A program made the translations under genes and the position numbers. From Agelas oroides (Eukaryota; Porifera; Demospongiae; Agelasida; Agelasidae), in NCBI GenBank assembly GCA_949130485.1, contig OX422196.1:7898554-7962553 (forward strand): DNA of 64,000 bases, written 5' to 3'. Below, in pieces: positions 9,476 through 20,112 of the stretch. Every line of letters begins with the position of its first letter. Within the stretch, counting starts at the first letter, position 1. Below the pieces are notes generated by a model. It saw only the letters and a list, made by a program, of their open reading frames with translations. It searched no databases and had not been told where the DNA came from.

Positions 9476-10237
9476 AGTATTGGTTGATGCCCACTCCAAG
9501 TGGATGGATGTTGTGATTGTACCATCAACCAGTTCCCAAGCGACAATTAAAGCACTACGTCCTATATTTGCAACTCACGGTCTCCTGAGACAGTTGTTTC
9601 AGACAATGGCAGTGCATTTACAAGTGAGAAGTTCCAAGAGTTTGTCAAGCAAAACCGTTTGCGGTCAGCACCATACCATCCGGCATCGAATGGATTGGCA
9701 GTGCAGACATTCAAGAAGGCCATGAAAAAGGCTACAACTAATGATCTGGAGACACGCCTATCCAGGTTCCTATTTCAGTACCGCATCACCCCTCATACCA
9801 CTACTGGGGTTTCCCCTGCTGAACTGTTGATGGGATGACAACCTCAATCCCACCTGGACTTGATGCGTCCTCAAGTTAGCTCCAGAGTTCATGGTAACCA
9901 ATTCCGGCAAAAGATGGCTCATGATCAACGGGCAAGGAACAGATCATTTGAGTTGGGTGACACTGTGTTCATCAAAAACTTTGCAGATGGACCTACCTGG
10001 CTACCAGGGGTAGTCACTGCACTCCATGGTTTACTTATTTGTGATGTGTGCAGAGTTGTATGGCGCCACATTGACCATGTTCAGTCTCGAGTAAGCCGTT
10101 GGCTGCCTACAGAAACTGAGGGTAATTGTCTCCCTGAACTGACTACTGTTTTGCCTGGCCCCTCTGGTGCAAGCTCTGAGCCAGCAGCCCTGCAAATCGA
10201 ACTTCGGATGCTCGACAAGGGTGTCAAGGCCACCTGA
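9462..10237 (+). pseudogene. Ty3/gypsy retrotransposon integrase, broken
   Basis: Frames in succession encode the integrase core and C-terminal region of a Ty3/gypsy pol. The parts are a catalytic-core start (VDAHSKWMDV), a segment with the typical 'DNG...F' and 'YHPASNGLA' motifs, 'FLFQYRITPH', then 'GVSPAELLMG' and a C-terminal part (RARNRSFELGDTVF). The reading frame shifts near 9595 and hits a stop at about 9836-9838, so it is not functional. The 5' part of the element (gag, protease, reverse transcriptase, RNase H) is missing upstream. The polypurine tract and LTR follow directly. Confidence 0.8.
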
Positions 10238-10261
10238 TCGATTAACGTTATCTATATATAT

Positions 10262-10995
10262 AGTGGGGAGGAATGTAGTGTATTTGTGTTTCAGCACTGC
10301 AAAAACAAGTTGGTTGTTTTAACCACAGAGTAGTTACCATGGTTGCAGACGAACTGGAGACAGTGGTTAAGAGAGGCTCGCTTTTGGTATTAGAGACTAA
10401 TTGCACAAAGGACAGCTGCCCAGTTCATCTTACAACCACAATACACTGAAAACCCTCATAACATCTGTGATTCCCTCACCTGGTTACAATTAAGAGCATG
10501 AAAGTTCCTTACTGCAACTTTAAGTGCATTTGTAATGACTCCTTCACAGATGTTCTGAGGGTTGTCAGTGTATTGTGGTTGTAAGATGAACTGGGCAGCT
10601 GCCTATTGGGTTGCCTCATGCAATAAGTCTTCAATACCAAAAGCTAACCTCTCATAACCACTGTCTCTTCAGCTTGTCTGCAACCATGGTAACCACTCTG
10701 TGGTTAAAACAACCAACTTGTTTTTGTAGTGAGTGATGTTTTGGTGAGTCAGCTGTTATTTATATATCACTTTTGGGTTCTGTACTTAGTCATCTTTGTG
10801 TTGCTCATGTGCTACCCCCTGCAGCCAAGCCTGTCTGTGCATGTGTCGTTGTCAAGGCCATTTTTTACGTCATACCTTTGTATATAAGTCAGTGTTTTCA
10901 TTTTTAGTTGTAGTTGCGTTGGTTTGTGTCTTGAATAAAATACTCTTTCAAAATACTATCAGTAGTACAGTTACTACAAAATACTATCAATAGTA
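10262..10995 (+). mobile_element. Polypurine tract and 3' LTR of the Ty3/gypsy element, interrupted
   Basis: A purine-rich tract (agtggggaggaa, about 10262-10272) is followed at once by tgtagtgta, the usual arrangement of polypurine tract and LTR start. Promoter-like tatataag (~10878) and aataaa (~10934) lie where expected in an LTR. The exact 3' end is uncertain because short direct repeats of 'actatca(g/a)tagtacagtt' follow. A foldback element is inserted near its start. No 5' LTR is visible in the window. Confidence 0.6.
10303..10735. mobile_element. Foldback MITE inserted in the LTR
   Basis: Arms of about 150-190 bases (aacaagttggttgttttaac at the left, gttaaaacaaccaacttgtt at the right) flank a ~90-bp centre. 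The arms also pair internally over 'cagctgcccagttcatctta' and its complement. The element lies wholly within the LTR, so it arrived later. Confidence 0.75.
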
Positions 10996-11061
10996 CAGTT
11001 ACTACAAAACTGACCATTAATTTTGCTTGGCTTAAAACAACCCATCCTATTTGCATACCTT

Positions 11062-14000
11062 TCATTGGAGTTGGAGTTGACTGTCTTTATCCTCTTCCCT
11101 ACAAAATGACTCAAGCTCAGTAACCGACATGTTGAAATCGTCACCTTCACAATTCTCTAATCCCATCACACCACTGCCTTCAGAAATTTGGTAGGCTGAA
11201 ATCTTATTTTCAGTAATAGCTTCTTGTACGTCACACACTTGGGTTTGAAACAACTGCATACTGGTGTCATATTGGCTGTAGGCTTCCTCAAAAATAGCAT
11301 CCAATTGGTCAGTATTAGTATACAATTCTGCAGTCATTTCCTGGGTCATGTGATCATTCTCTTGGACCACACAACTTCCATCTAAAGTCACATGATCTCC
11401 TGCCAAAGTCACGTGACCTCCATCTGAAGTCACATGATCTCCTGCCAAAGTCACATGACCTCCATCTGAAGTCACACGATCAACATGTAGTTTGGATGCT
11501 TCAGCAAAGATCATGCCATACTCAGCTTCTCCCTCACTGATACTGTCATCTTGCAGCAGATCAACTTCTGCTGCAGTTCTCTCAAGAAATTCATCATCAG
11601 TCAGTGACCCAAAGTCCCCATTAACCCCTCGTGGTTCACAACCTCTAGTCTGCTCACTGGAAACTTGAGGCTGCACTGGGTTGCACCAAGTAGGAATCTC
11701 GTATTCTACAAAGATGAAGGAAGTATCTTTCCCTTGTGATCTGGTCACATCAGTCAACAACACTCAATATTAGCACGGACAATAGGTACCAATAGATCTG
11801 AAGTCAATCCTCCTGCACTCTGGATCGTAGCACTTCTGGTAGTAGACTCCTCTCCTCAGGTCTGCAATAATCCTACAAAATATCATACAACTCATCACAT
11901 AATTATATCCCAGTCTTTGGGCTTCTGAAAAAAGTTCCTCCAGTAGCTATATGTACGTCACCTTCATACTGGTATGCAAGTGGTCTTCACATAAACGAAG
12001 ATGAACGGACACTTTGAGTACAAAATACCATCTGGTATTTACACACAAAATGCAAATTCTGAAAAGTTGTGAATCAGATGCTAAAAACATCTTACATGAT
12101 GTTGTTACTCTTATGAGCTCTGCCAATATTTTCACACCAGCGATTGTCCATTATATCATACACCACCATTTTGCCTTCAAAGTATAGAGATGAGTTCACA
12201 TGATGAGAAGAATTATATTGTTTAAATGGGCCGTACCTTGGGGGAAGTAGGTCCACCGTCTAATAGACCCCTGCACCCCACCCCTTGTCAGCTGGCTGGT
12301 AACAAACTGGTCAACAAGAGGGTAGGGGGAGTGGTCAGACCCCTCCAAGGGGGAGGGGCCTGGGCTTACTTGGCCTCTGAACCTCCTCTGTATTGCAGAA
12401 ACCTTTCTGGAGTGGTGATCTTCAAACTGAAGCAAAGTATAGCACCCATTGTACCTACAGAATCCAACATATTCCACAATTAAAAGCTGTGCTCCCAACG
12501 TTCATGGGGTCTTAGGCCTAGGTATATCACAGTACAAGCTGACATGGGAATGAGGCTGGTACATACTTTACATTGCAGACTAGAGAGTCCATTAGCGTGT
12601 TAAACAGCTGGCTTCTCTTCCTGTTTGTGCTACCCTCACGATAGGAGCTCTGAGATAGGGAAAAGAGGAGACCCATTGCTGTTTACTGTATATACAGTGG
12701 ACCCTCACTTATCCGGCTACAACGGGACCAGACCATGGCCAGATAAGTGAAATAGCCGGATATGTGAACCATCACGCAAATATAATTAGCACTGTCATTT
12801 CTTTTCCTGTCATGTTATCCATCGTTAGTGCAAACAAGTCGTATTTCGGCCTCTTCAGGCTTCGGACGGTTGAAATTTGCGTGGTTACTCCTCTCTTCAA
12901 ACGCTACTTTGCTCCGTGTGCATCGTATTACACTAGAATGTGCAGAGATCGAGGCCAAACAATCTGAGCAGCTGGATATTTGAGGTTCGGATAAGCGAGG
13001 TTCCACTGTACTATAATATAACCACCTGTTACCACAGAAACAAGGGTGAAGTGGAGAATAATAGTATACTGTAATATATATATGTGTCATGACGAGCAGT
13101 CAGTGAATACCCTGAACTTGTTCTCCCTGGCAACCTTGAGAGAGACACTCTTCCCCAACTTGGAGGAAAGGAAAAGTCGAAAATTGCGGTTCCTCGTGTA
13201 GACAGCTGTACGAAGAGAATGGTGGCAGCAGTAACAACAATTAACATAGGAGTAAGACTTCACTCAATGCATCAAACCTTCATCACAAATGAGAACTTTC
13301 TCTCCTCTTTCATTCAGAACAAACAGCGACAGTAACCTGTCCACTTCAGAGAAAAATGATATGATAATATTGGGTTCTGACATAATCAGGCACCCAGCTA
13401 GATACTATAAAAGGCACTGTCCTTGGTTCCCCAAAAAATGCTAATTGAGCCACACAGGCATATGTAAACTAACTTTTATATTCCGGGCCCCATCAGGCCC
13501 CACTGAATGTAGGCCGTGAGTCCACTGTCATGGACTCATGGTTGTTAGCAACATCCCTAGGCTTTGTGGGTTTTTGTGGGCAAGTACACTAAAGCTCCCT
13601 ATGTGCAGCAATTTCAGATCTGTTATATGCTAGGACTAAATGTCTGTCTGAAAGCAGGCTACAACAGTTTGTGTGCAGAGCTACTTTTTGGCATTTTGAA
13701 AGGGTTAAGTGCAAAATTTGGCAAAAATCTCCACTCTGAAACCAATGTTACTGATAGATTTCACTTGATGTATCTTGTGCACTCAAGTTTACAGCCGTCA
13801 AGAGACTATTTGCCCATAGAAGAATAAATTGATAGTGAAATTTAGCAAACACCAGTCTGTTAACATTGGTAGAGTATTTAAATGGCTGGACCATGCCACT
13901 TGCTGTGGATATCTGTTTAAGATATGTTCCTCCATGTAAAATCAAGAACACACATTTTGGCACCATAACCTTCTGCTATGTACAGTTCAGGAAGAATGGA

Positions 14001-17000
14001 GGTCATAGTAACGGTAGCAAGGTTCTTTAATTGGTCTGGTGGTCTGTTTGACAAAGAGAACAAGAAGAAGCCTTAGGCACACTGTTAACAGCTGTGAGTT
14101 TGAGAAAACCAGCTTTGCAGGTAGATAGGTTGTCAACACCTGGCTTCATAGGCCACAAGGACTGAGAACCCCGACAGCTATGGCTGTGAACAACCTGCCG
14201 CTTCCCTCAAGCACATACTTAACAGTTTGTAGCCAGCAGATGTTATTAGTATTCATAGTTCACAGCTTGTTTAATCTGCAACCTTAAAACTGCATCAGTA
14301 TTGGTCTTACATACTGAAGCCAAGGTGTTGCTACTGAACAGTAGTATCTGATTGGTCAGCATTCATGCATACTAATAACATCTGCTAGACCCTCTCTCAC
14401 TTTTCTGGAGGGTGAGAGAGGGTCTAGCTTGATAGACTAAGCCAGCAGTGAAACAGCTATGGAGTATGTTTTACTCTGCAGACATGCATGAACAATCAAT
14501 GAACCCTGAAGCTGGTCTTATCCATATGGCAGGTAGAAGCTCCTTGAGAATGTAAGATCTCTTTGAGCAGCTGCACAGTCTTTCAAAGATGGTTGCTATG
14601 ATACAAGTGATTGTAATCGTCACATGTTGTCGATGTGCATACATGTGCATGCAGAATTACCTAAGTAATCCTATAGCCACAGGATCAAATACAAATACAA
14701 GCATAGTAGTCTAGACTGTCACAGATATCTTGGGGCAAAAAAAAACAACACAAAACATATACACACATGTATATATATATATTACATTCTGATTTATTAT
14801 GTGGTCATCTTCAGCATTTGAAACTTGCCAATGAAAATATTCACTTAACAGAATGCCGCCTCCTACCTGGGGGGCACTTGGTGGATCCACCTTCCTTGGA
14901 GTCTTCAAACAGCTGCTGAAAAGCATGTTCCTCTGGGACTCCGATATCCAGGAAGTTTTTGAAGTCTCTCAGCCGGTCACAGATATGGTGGACAAAGTTC
15001 CCTGTTACCATAACAACCAAACATGGGACATCCATAGATACACATATTTGTAAATTAACCTACATACATACATACATACATACATACATACACACATACA
15101 GTGAAGAACCAGTTGGAGTTCGGCTGAGGCCTCTAGGCAATGCTGCTTATGTAGCTTGTCTTCCGCTCCTCCGCCAGGGGTCCAAGTGGCTCAGTGGTAA
15201 GAGCGTCTGACTAGTATTCAGAAGTTCTTGGGTTCGAATCCCAGTTGTATCCCAGAATTTTTCCGTGGGATTTATTTCTCACTCTCTCAGTAAAAACATA
15301 ACACACAGTTACATACACACACAAATTAACCTCCCAGAGTCACCATTTTGGGCAGCTAGCCACCTCTTGATTACAGCTACCATTCCTGGTCCCAGTTGTA
15401 CTGACCCTTACCAGTGTAGGTGGTGTTTCTGAAGACAGCTTGAGGCAAATGAAACACCAGATGTCGGGAAAACTTCTCTGGTGAGCTGGAGTCCAGGTCA
15501 AGGACATGAGCACGGGTGCAGTCCACACTCAACTGACTGTACAGCTGGTAACACACATACTGTACCACGTTGTGTAGGGGGGGGGGAGAAATGGCGGAAT
15601 GTAACACATATGTACAGGGTACCACGTTGTGAGGGGGAGAGAATAGTAGAATAGTAATGTTTCCCAGACCCTCAGTACACGCACACTGGGGGTCTTGCTG
15701 AGGGTGTGAGAAGAGACTAAGGAGAGAAACACTAGACTGTAACTCACATACTGAGCTAGACTGGCTCTCCCCTATGTTATTCATAGTTGCACAGCTGTTT
15801 AATGTAAAGGTGTTAAAGCTTAGCCTCGTTCCCAGCCTCCCAGGCCACCCCCAGATTGGGAGTGGCCTGGGAACAGGAGTTCAGCAACTCATGAATACTA
15901 ATAATATTTGCTACACTTTCTGGAGGGCGAGAGATGGTCCAGCTAGCACAATAAATAGTGTACCATGTTGTGTGGGGAAGAGAAGTGCTAGAGTGTGAGT
16001 AGCAAACTGGGAGCTATGAAAAAATGGTATCTCTGCAAACCTGGATGAAGGTTTCAAGGGTGGAAAGAGCATCTACTCGTGGATTGTTCCGCCGTTTGAA
16101 CTCAATGTCGAAGTAGAGGTGGCAGGCAGAACCTGGATGGGCAAGAACAAGAGAAAAGCTTAGCTCATAGCCAATATTGCAATCCAAGCATGAGCATCAG
16201 AAAAATAGCCTCATCCCCAAACTTTCTCATGTTACGTTCGGGAAGGTTGGGAAGAACGCTAGAGAAGAGGGAAGCTTACCTTCAACTATAACTTCATAGC
16301 AGTGTCTCGGGGACTTCATTTCACTAAAGCAAAGCATCATCAATCAACATAGCAACATCATCACCATAACAACATAGCAACACCAATCACCATAGCAACA
16401 TCAATCACCATAGCGACATCAATCATAGCAACACGATAGTAGTTGTTACTCTGAGGTTATGACTTACTCTAGGTAGCAGCGTCCAAACTCGTAGTAGGTC
16501 GTGACCAGGTACCTTCTCTGACCTTTTTGTCCAATGTCTTCTGATTCAAAGGCAAACACAGCCACATTCTGCAAAGCCATTTGTGAAGAACACATGGGAC
16601 AGGTGAGTGAGAGAATAATAGCCTTGCTTCCAGGCCCCGACCCAGCTTTCTGTTACTTGTCATGTACAACAGAAAGTTGAGTGGGAGGAAGGTAGGCAAT
16701 GAGGTAAGGAGTGTAAGGCATACAAGGAGTAGAAGAGGGTCTTAATAGTGCAGAACAGTGGAGGGGGGGATAGCAGCCAGCAAGTGTAAGGAGAGGTGGT
16801 TACATAATGTACCTGCCAGCAGGTGTTTGCAAAGTCAAATGCCATCTGTTGCCTTGGAAACTCCCTCCACACACTTTCTGGCTCCAGCAGTCTGAGGAAT
16901 ATTAGTAGAGAGCGAGTGGGTCACCAACACAGAGTGGAATACCATGATGCAGCTTGTCCCCCAAGCCCTCATGGGTCACCAACACAGAGTGGAATACCAT

Positions 17001-17805
17001 GCAGCTTGTTCCCCAAGCCCTCATCCAGCTTTACGCCCATGTGTAACCGACAAAGTGACGACAACGCTCCAACATGTCGTCACCACTTTTCTGCCTTCAA
17101 GAGTTGCAGCAGTTGTCAAGGATCATTTGTTGAGACCCTATCTAGCATCACTCCCCAAGACCCCATCTTGCCTTATTCTCCAAGCTCACACTAGCTATAG
17201 TCTCGTTCCCAGACTATTTTTCTGCACGTGCAGGGAAAAATAGTCTAGGCATGAGACTAAGGCCAGGCAAACTAGATATATTGTTTCGCATCAGCGCCCG
17301 CTTCCTCTGAGACCTGCCGCCTCGACTGTCATTATCGCCTTCCAAGCAATGACACGCCCACTTTTAATGGCCGTAGCGCCGCAAATTTGCCGACTGTATA
17401 TAGTATTTGCTAGTAATGAATAATGAATAATAACCGCCCGCCTGCATGTAAATCGAGTAAGTGGCTGATGCGAAACAATAAATCTGGCCTAACTAGCCTC
17501 ATTCCCCAAGCCCCCATCCAGCTTTATGTCAATGTGCAACTGACAAAGAGATGGTAATGCTCCAAAATTTCATTACCGCTTTTCTGCCTTCAGAAGTTTC
17601 TTTGTATTTCTTCCAGAAGTTGCAGAAGTTGGTGAGGGCACAGGGGTACCTGACTTGCAGCTGGGTAAAAGTAGAGTAAAAAACACATCTAATTTTTCAC
17701 AGTTTATAGTGAAACCAGGGTGAAACGGACTAACCCAGGTCTCTCAAGCTCTCCTCCCTCCAGATCAGGCTTCTTCTTTCCCTTGTAGAAACTCTTGACG
17801 TCCAT
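11062..17805 (-). CDS. PRIMPOL: PrimPol, primase-polymerase
   Basis: Fifteen exons join in phase to 625 residues: 17805-17735, 16891-16813, 16568-16468, 16323-16280, 16132-16041, 15559-15412, 15001-14867, 13343-13278, 13205-13111, 12649-12567, 12454-12403, 12342-12237, 12174-12096, 11872-11790 and 11705-11062. PrimPol reprimes DNA synthesis ahead of stalled forks and bypasses lesions, in nucleus and mitochondria. The AEP-fold motifs are intact: DxE (LYFDIEF), SxH (KFSRHLVF) and the third Asp before VYTRNRNFR. The zinc-knuckle ligands are also there (WCENIGRAH ... KCYDPEC). The C-terminal tail has a DDEFLERTAAEVDLL segment like the RPA-binding motif of the human protein. The tail is longer than in human (560 aa) because of short HVT(S/L)DG(G/S) repeats. 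The start is the first in-frame ATG, 64 bp from the MRPL11 start on the other strand. Introns carry a pogo-type MITE, a tRNA-derived SINE and short palindromes. Confidence 0.93.
11385..11485 (-). repeat. Coding tandem repeat in PRIMPOL tail
   Basis: A 48-bp pattern (two alternating 24-bp units, tctgaagtcacatgatctcc and ccaaagtcacatgacctcca) repeats about twice. It encodes alternating HVTSDGG and HVTLAGD units in the last exon of PRIMPOL. The reading frame is preserved, so the repeat is probably translated. Confidence 0.75.
12695..13008. mobile_element. pogo/Tigger-like MITE in a PRIMPOL intron
   Basis: The ends are cagtggaccctcacttatcc and, on the right, the complement of cagtggaacctcgcttatcc, flanked by TA on both sides. 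These termini and the TA target site are typical of pogo/Tigger elements. The 314-bp interior has no transposase. It sits between PRIMPOL exons 9 and 10. Confidence 0.75.
14235..14432. repeat. Foldback repeat in a PRIMPOL intron
   Basis: agcagatgttattagtattc at the left pairs with catactaataacatctgct at about 14365-14390. A second hairpin (ctagaccctctctcac ... gtgagagagggtctag) follows at 14388-14430. Related pieces recur at 15885-15945 and 25126-25160. Confidence 0.65.
15061..15095. repeat. (CATA)n microsatellite
   Basis: About eight copies of cata/caca in an intron of PRIMPOL, near the tRNA-derived repeat. Confidence 0.85.
15176..15300 (+). repeat. tRNA-derived SINE-like element
   Basis: At 15182-15255 there are an A-box (tggctcagtggtaagagc), a 5-bp anticodon stem with loop ctagtat (anticodon AGT) and a B-box arm (ttgggttcgaatcccag). 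The acceptor stem does not pair, and the sequence runs on without a terminator into cccagaatttttccgtggga. This is therefore a tRNA-derived SINE rather than a working tRNA gene. It is on the strand opposite to PRIMPOL. Confidence 0.6.
15819..15876. repeat. TAGCCTCGTTCCCAGGC-family palindrome
   Basis: Left arm agcctcgttcccagcctccc, right arm gagtggcctgggaacagga, in a PRIMPOL intron. A half copy with the interior 'ccagctttctgttacttgt' is at 16621-16680. Confidence 0.7.
17204..17262. repeat. Short palindrome of the gtctcgttcccag type
   Basis: gtctcgttcccagactattt pairs with aaatagtctaggcatgagac around a gcacgtgc centre, in PRIMPOL intron 1. Confidence 0.7.
17258..17496. mobile_element. MITE with ~25-bp inverted ends in PRIMPOL intron 1
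   Basis: The left end (ggccaggcaaactagatata then ttgtttcgcatcag) is complementary to the right end (ctgatgcgaaacaataaatc then tggcc). The interior is G/C-rich and has no ORF. No clear target duplication was identified. Confidence 0.6.
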
Positions 17806-17869
17806 TCTCTTCAGCTCCACCCCAAACTTTTCCTATCTATTTACAGGAGCAGAAAATATTTCGGCTGAT
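17806..17869. promoter_or_regulatory. Shared bidirectional promoter region, PRIMPOL / MRPL11
   Basis: Only 64 bases separate the two divergent start codons, so both transcripts must start within this gap or inside the opposite gene. It is pyrimidine-rich on the plus strand. I see no TATA box. Confidence 0.6.
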
Positions 17870-19474
17870 ATGGCTGCGAGGGGTACTGCGAGGGGTACTG
17901 CAAAGGTGTTGGGCACTCTGCGGATGTATATTCCAGCTGGAAAGGCCTCTCCCTCCCCTCCCCTTGGACCAGCACTTGGACAGGTTAGTGTCTCGTGTTA
18001 CATGATGTTACATAGTGCTCCATGGTGGTCTGTTGTGTTACATATGGTGTTACGTAGTGCTCCATGGTGGTCTGTTGTGTTACATGAGGTTATGTAGTGC
18101 TCCATGGTGGTCTGTTGTGTTACATGGTGTTACGTAGTGCTCCATGGTGGTCTGTTGTGTTACATGATGTTACATAGTGCTCCATGGTGGTCTGTTGTGT
18201 TACATGATGTTACATAGTGCTCCATGGTGGTCTCTTGTGTTACATATGGTGTTACGTAGTGCTCCATGGTGGTCTGTTGTGTTACATGGTGTTACATAGT
18301 GCTCCATGGTGGTCTGTTGTGTTACATGGTGTTACGTAGTGCTCCATGGTGGTCTTTTGTGTTACATGGTGTTACGTAGTGCTCCATGGTGGTCTGTTGT
18401 GTTACATGATGTTACATAGTGCTCCATGGTGGTCTGTTGTGTTACATGATGTTACATAGTGCTCCATGGTGGTCTGTTGTGTTACATATGGTGTTACGTA
18501 GTGCTCCATGGTGGTCTGTTGTGTTACATGATGTTACATAGTGCTCCATGGTGGTCTGTTGTGTTACATGGTGTTACATAGTGCTCCATGGTGGTCTGTT
18601 GTGTTACATGATGTTACATAGTGCTCCATGGTGGTCTGTTGTGTTACATGGTGTTACATAGTGCTCCATGGTGGTCTGTTGTGTTACATATGGTGTTACG
18701 TAGTGCTCCATGGTGGTCTGTTGTGTTACATGAGGTTATGTAGTGCTCCATGGTGGTCTGTTGTGTTACATGGTGTTACATAGTGCTCCATGGTGGTCTG
18801 TTGTGTTACATGATGTTACATAGTGCTCCATGGTGGTCTGTTGTGTTACATATGGTGTTACATAGTGCTCCATGGTGGTCTGTTGTGTTACATGGTGTTA
18901 CATAGTGTTCCATGGTGGTCTCGTTTCCACAGAGAGGAGTCAATATTGGTGTGTTCTGCAAAGAATTTAATGAGTACACCAAGGATATCAAAGAAGGCAT
19001 CCCTATTCCTGTCAGGATCACAGTCAATGTAGGCCGTTTACACCTCAATAAGTGGACACAGATTGTGTTCCCCTCAGCACCCACACTTTGCCCCCCCCCC
19101 TCCCCCCCTCACATGTTGCACAACGGTCCCCTCTCCACACCACACAGTCAGATCGTACATTCTCCTTTGTCACCACCTCCCCTCCCACCTCCTACTTCCT
19201 AAAAGCAGCTGCTGGTATCACAAAAGCAGCCCAGAAACCAGGTATGAACAGAATAGTAATCTGTATTGCAACAACTTTGACCATCACCTTCCCCCTCCCC
19301 CTCTCCCTCCTCCCAAAAGGGCACCAGAAGGCAGGCCAGGTGTCCCTGCGACATGTCTATGAGATAGCCAAGATCAAGTCTCAGGATCCAGCGTTTGCCG
19401 GAATACCCCTGGAGAGTGTTTGTAAGACTGTCATTGGTTCAGCCAGGAGCATGGGGATCGAGATAATCAGATGA
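17870..19474 (+). CDS. MRPL11: Mitochondrial ribosomal protein L11 (uL11m)
   Basis: Four exons (17870-17983, 18933-19028, 19148-19241, 19320-19474) join in phase to 152 residues. The protein is the L11 component of the GTPase-associated stalk base of the mitochondrial large subunit. [21 protein letters not shown], split by intron 1, is the conserved L11 N-domain. [17 protein letters not shown] and [19 protein letters not shown], then [11 protein letters not shown], are the RNA-binding C-domain. The start is the first ATG in frame ([12 protein letters not shown]); a TTG-led extension upstream has no support. Intron 1 (949 bp) is almost wholly minisatellite. Intron 2 is short and C-rich before its acceptor. 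Confidence 0.93.
17990..18925. repeat. 40-42-bp minisatellite filling MRPL11 intron 1
   Basis: About 22 copies of a unit with gttacatagtgctccatggt and ggtctgttgt, alternating between gatgttac, ggtgttac and tatggtgttac variants. The array starts just after the donor and ends about 10 bases before the acceptor region, so it makes up nearly the whole intron. Confidence 0.92.
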
Positions 19475-20112
19475 TATCAACTGGTTTCTGTATCCATGAC
19501 TACATACCATATCAGTCTTCTCTGTGACCAGCAGTGATCTAATCTGATTGCTTATCAAGTATCACCCAGCAACAGAATTTAACATGAGATACGCAGAAAT
19601 TTTAGCCTCATTCCCAGGCCACTCCCAGATTTTATCTCGCAGCTGTGGATATTGCATGGGCACGTTGCCATCATTATGAAACCGAGTCCACCATTTCCGG
19701 TCCATGACGTAATATTGGTACCAGGCCTTCTCCCAAGTTTTCTCCACAACTGTGAGATAAAATCTGGCAGTGGCCTGGGAACAAGGCTACAGAAATTTGC
19801 TAACAGTTACTGATAATTTATGCATCTAATGACGACCAAACCAACAGTTACTGATAATTTATGCATCTAATGACGACCAAACTAACAAGACGCACACCCA
19901 CACGACCCCATACCAGTACCACACTAACCTAGCCTGTGTCTCGGGATAAACTGTGCTCAATTACATCTACTAGTTGGACATCTCTGGATATTTCTTTCTT
20001 GGTTCTTTTGCTTGTGACAGTATATTACAGTTCTGTTCCAAGGGACATCTGTACAGGCTCTAGGCCCAGACACGGGAGTGGTAGGTAGTTCATGATGACT
20101 GTTCACTTTAAG
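19475..20112. other. Intergenic region between convergent MRPL11 and ERMARD
   Basis: It contains a long TAGCCTCATT-family foldback at 19604-19794, with arms starting agcctcattcccaggccact and including cagattttatctc with its complement. It also holds a ~45-bp direct repeat (cagttactgataatttatgc) at 19805-19880. No gene seen. Confidence 0.6.

Noticed and set aside
15182-15255. tRNA-Thr(AGT) gene
   Set aside because: The acceptor stem does not pair, there is no CCA-proximal structure or terminator, and the sequence continues as a repeat; better read as a tRNA-derived SINE.
17795-17869. Upstream TTG start for MRPL11
   Set aside because: It would overlap the PRIMPOL first exon and adds residues with no family counterpart; the ATG at 17870 gives the expected N terminus.
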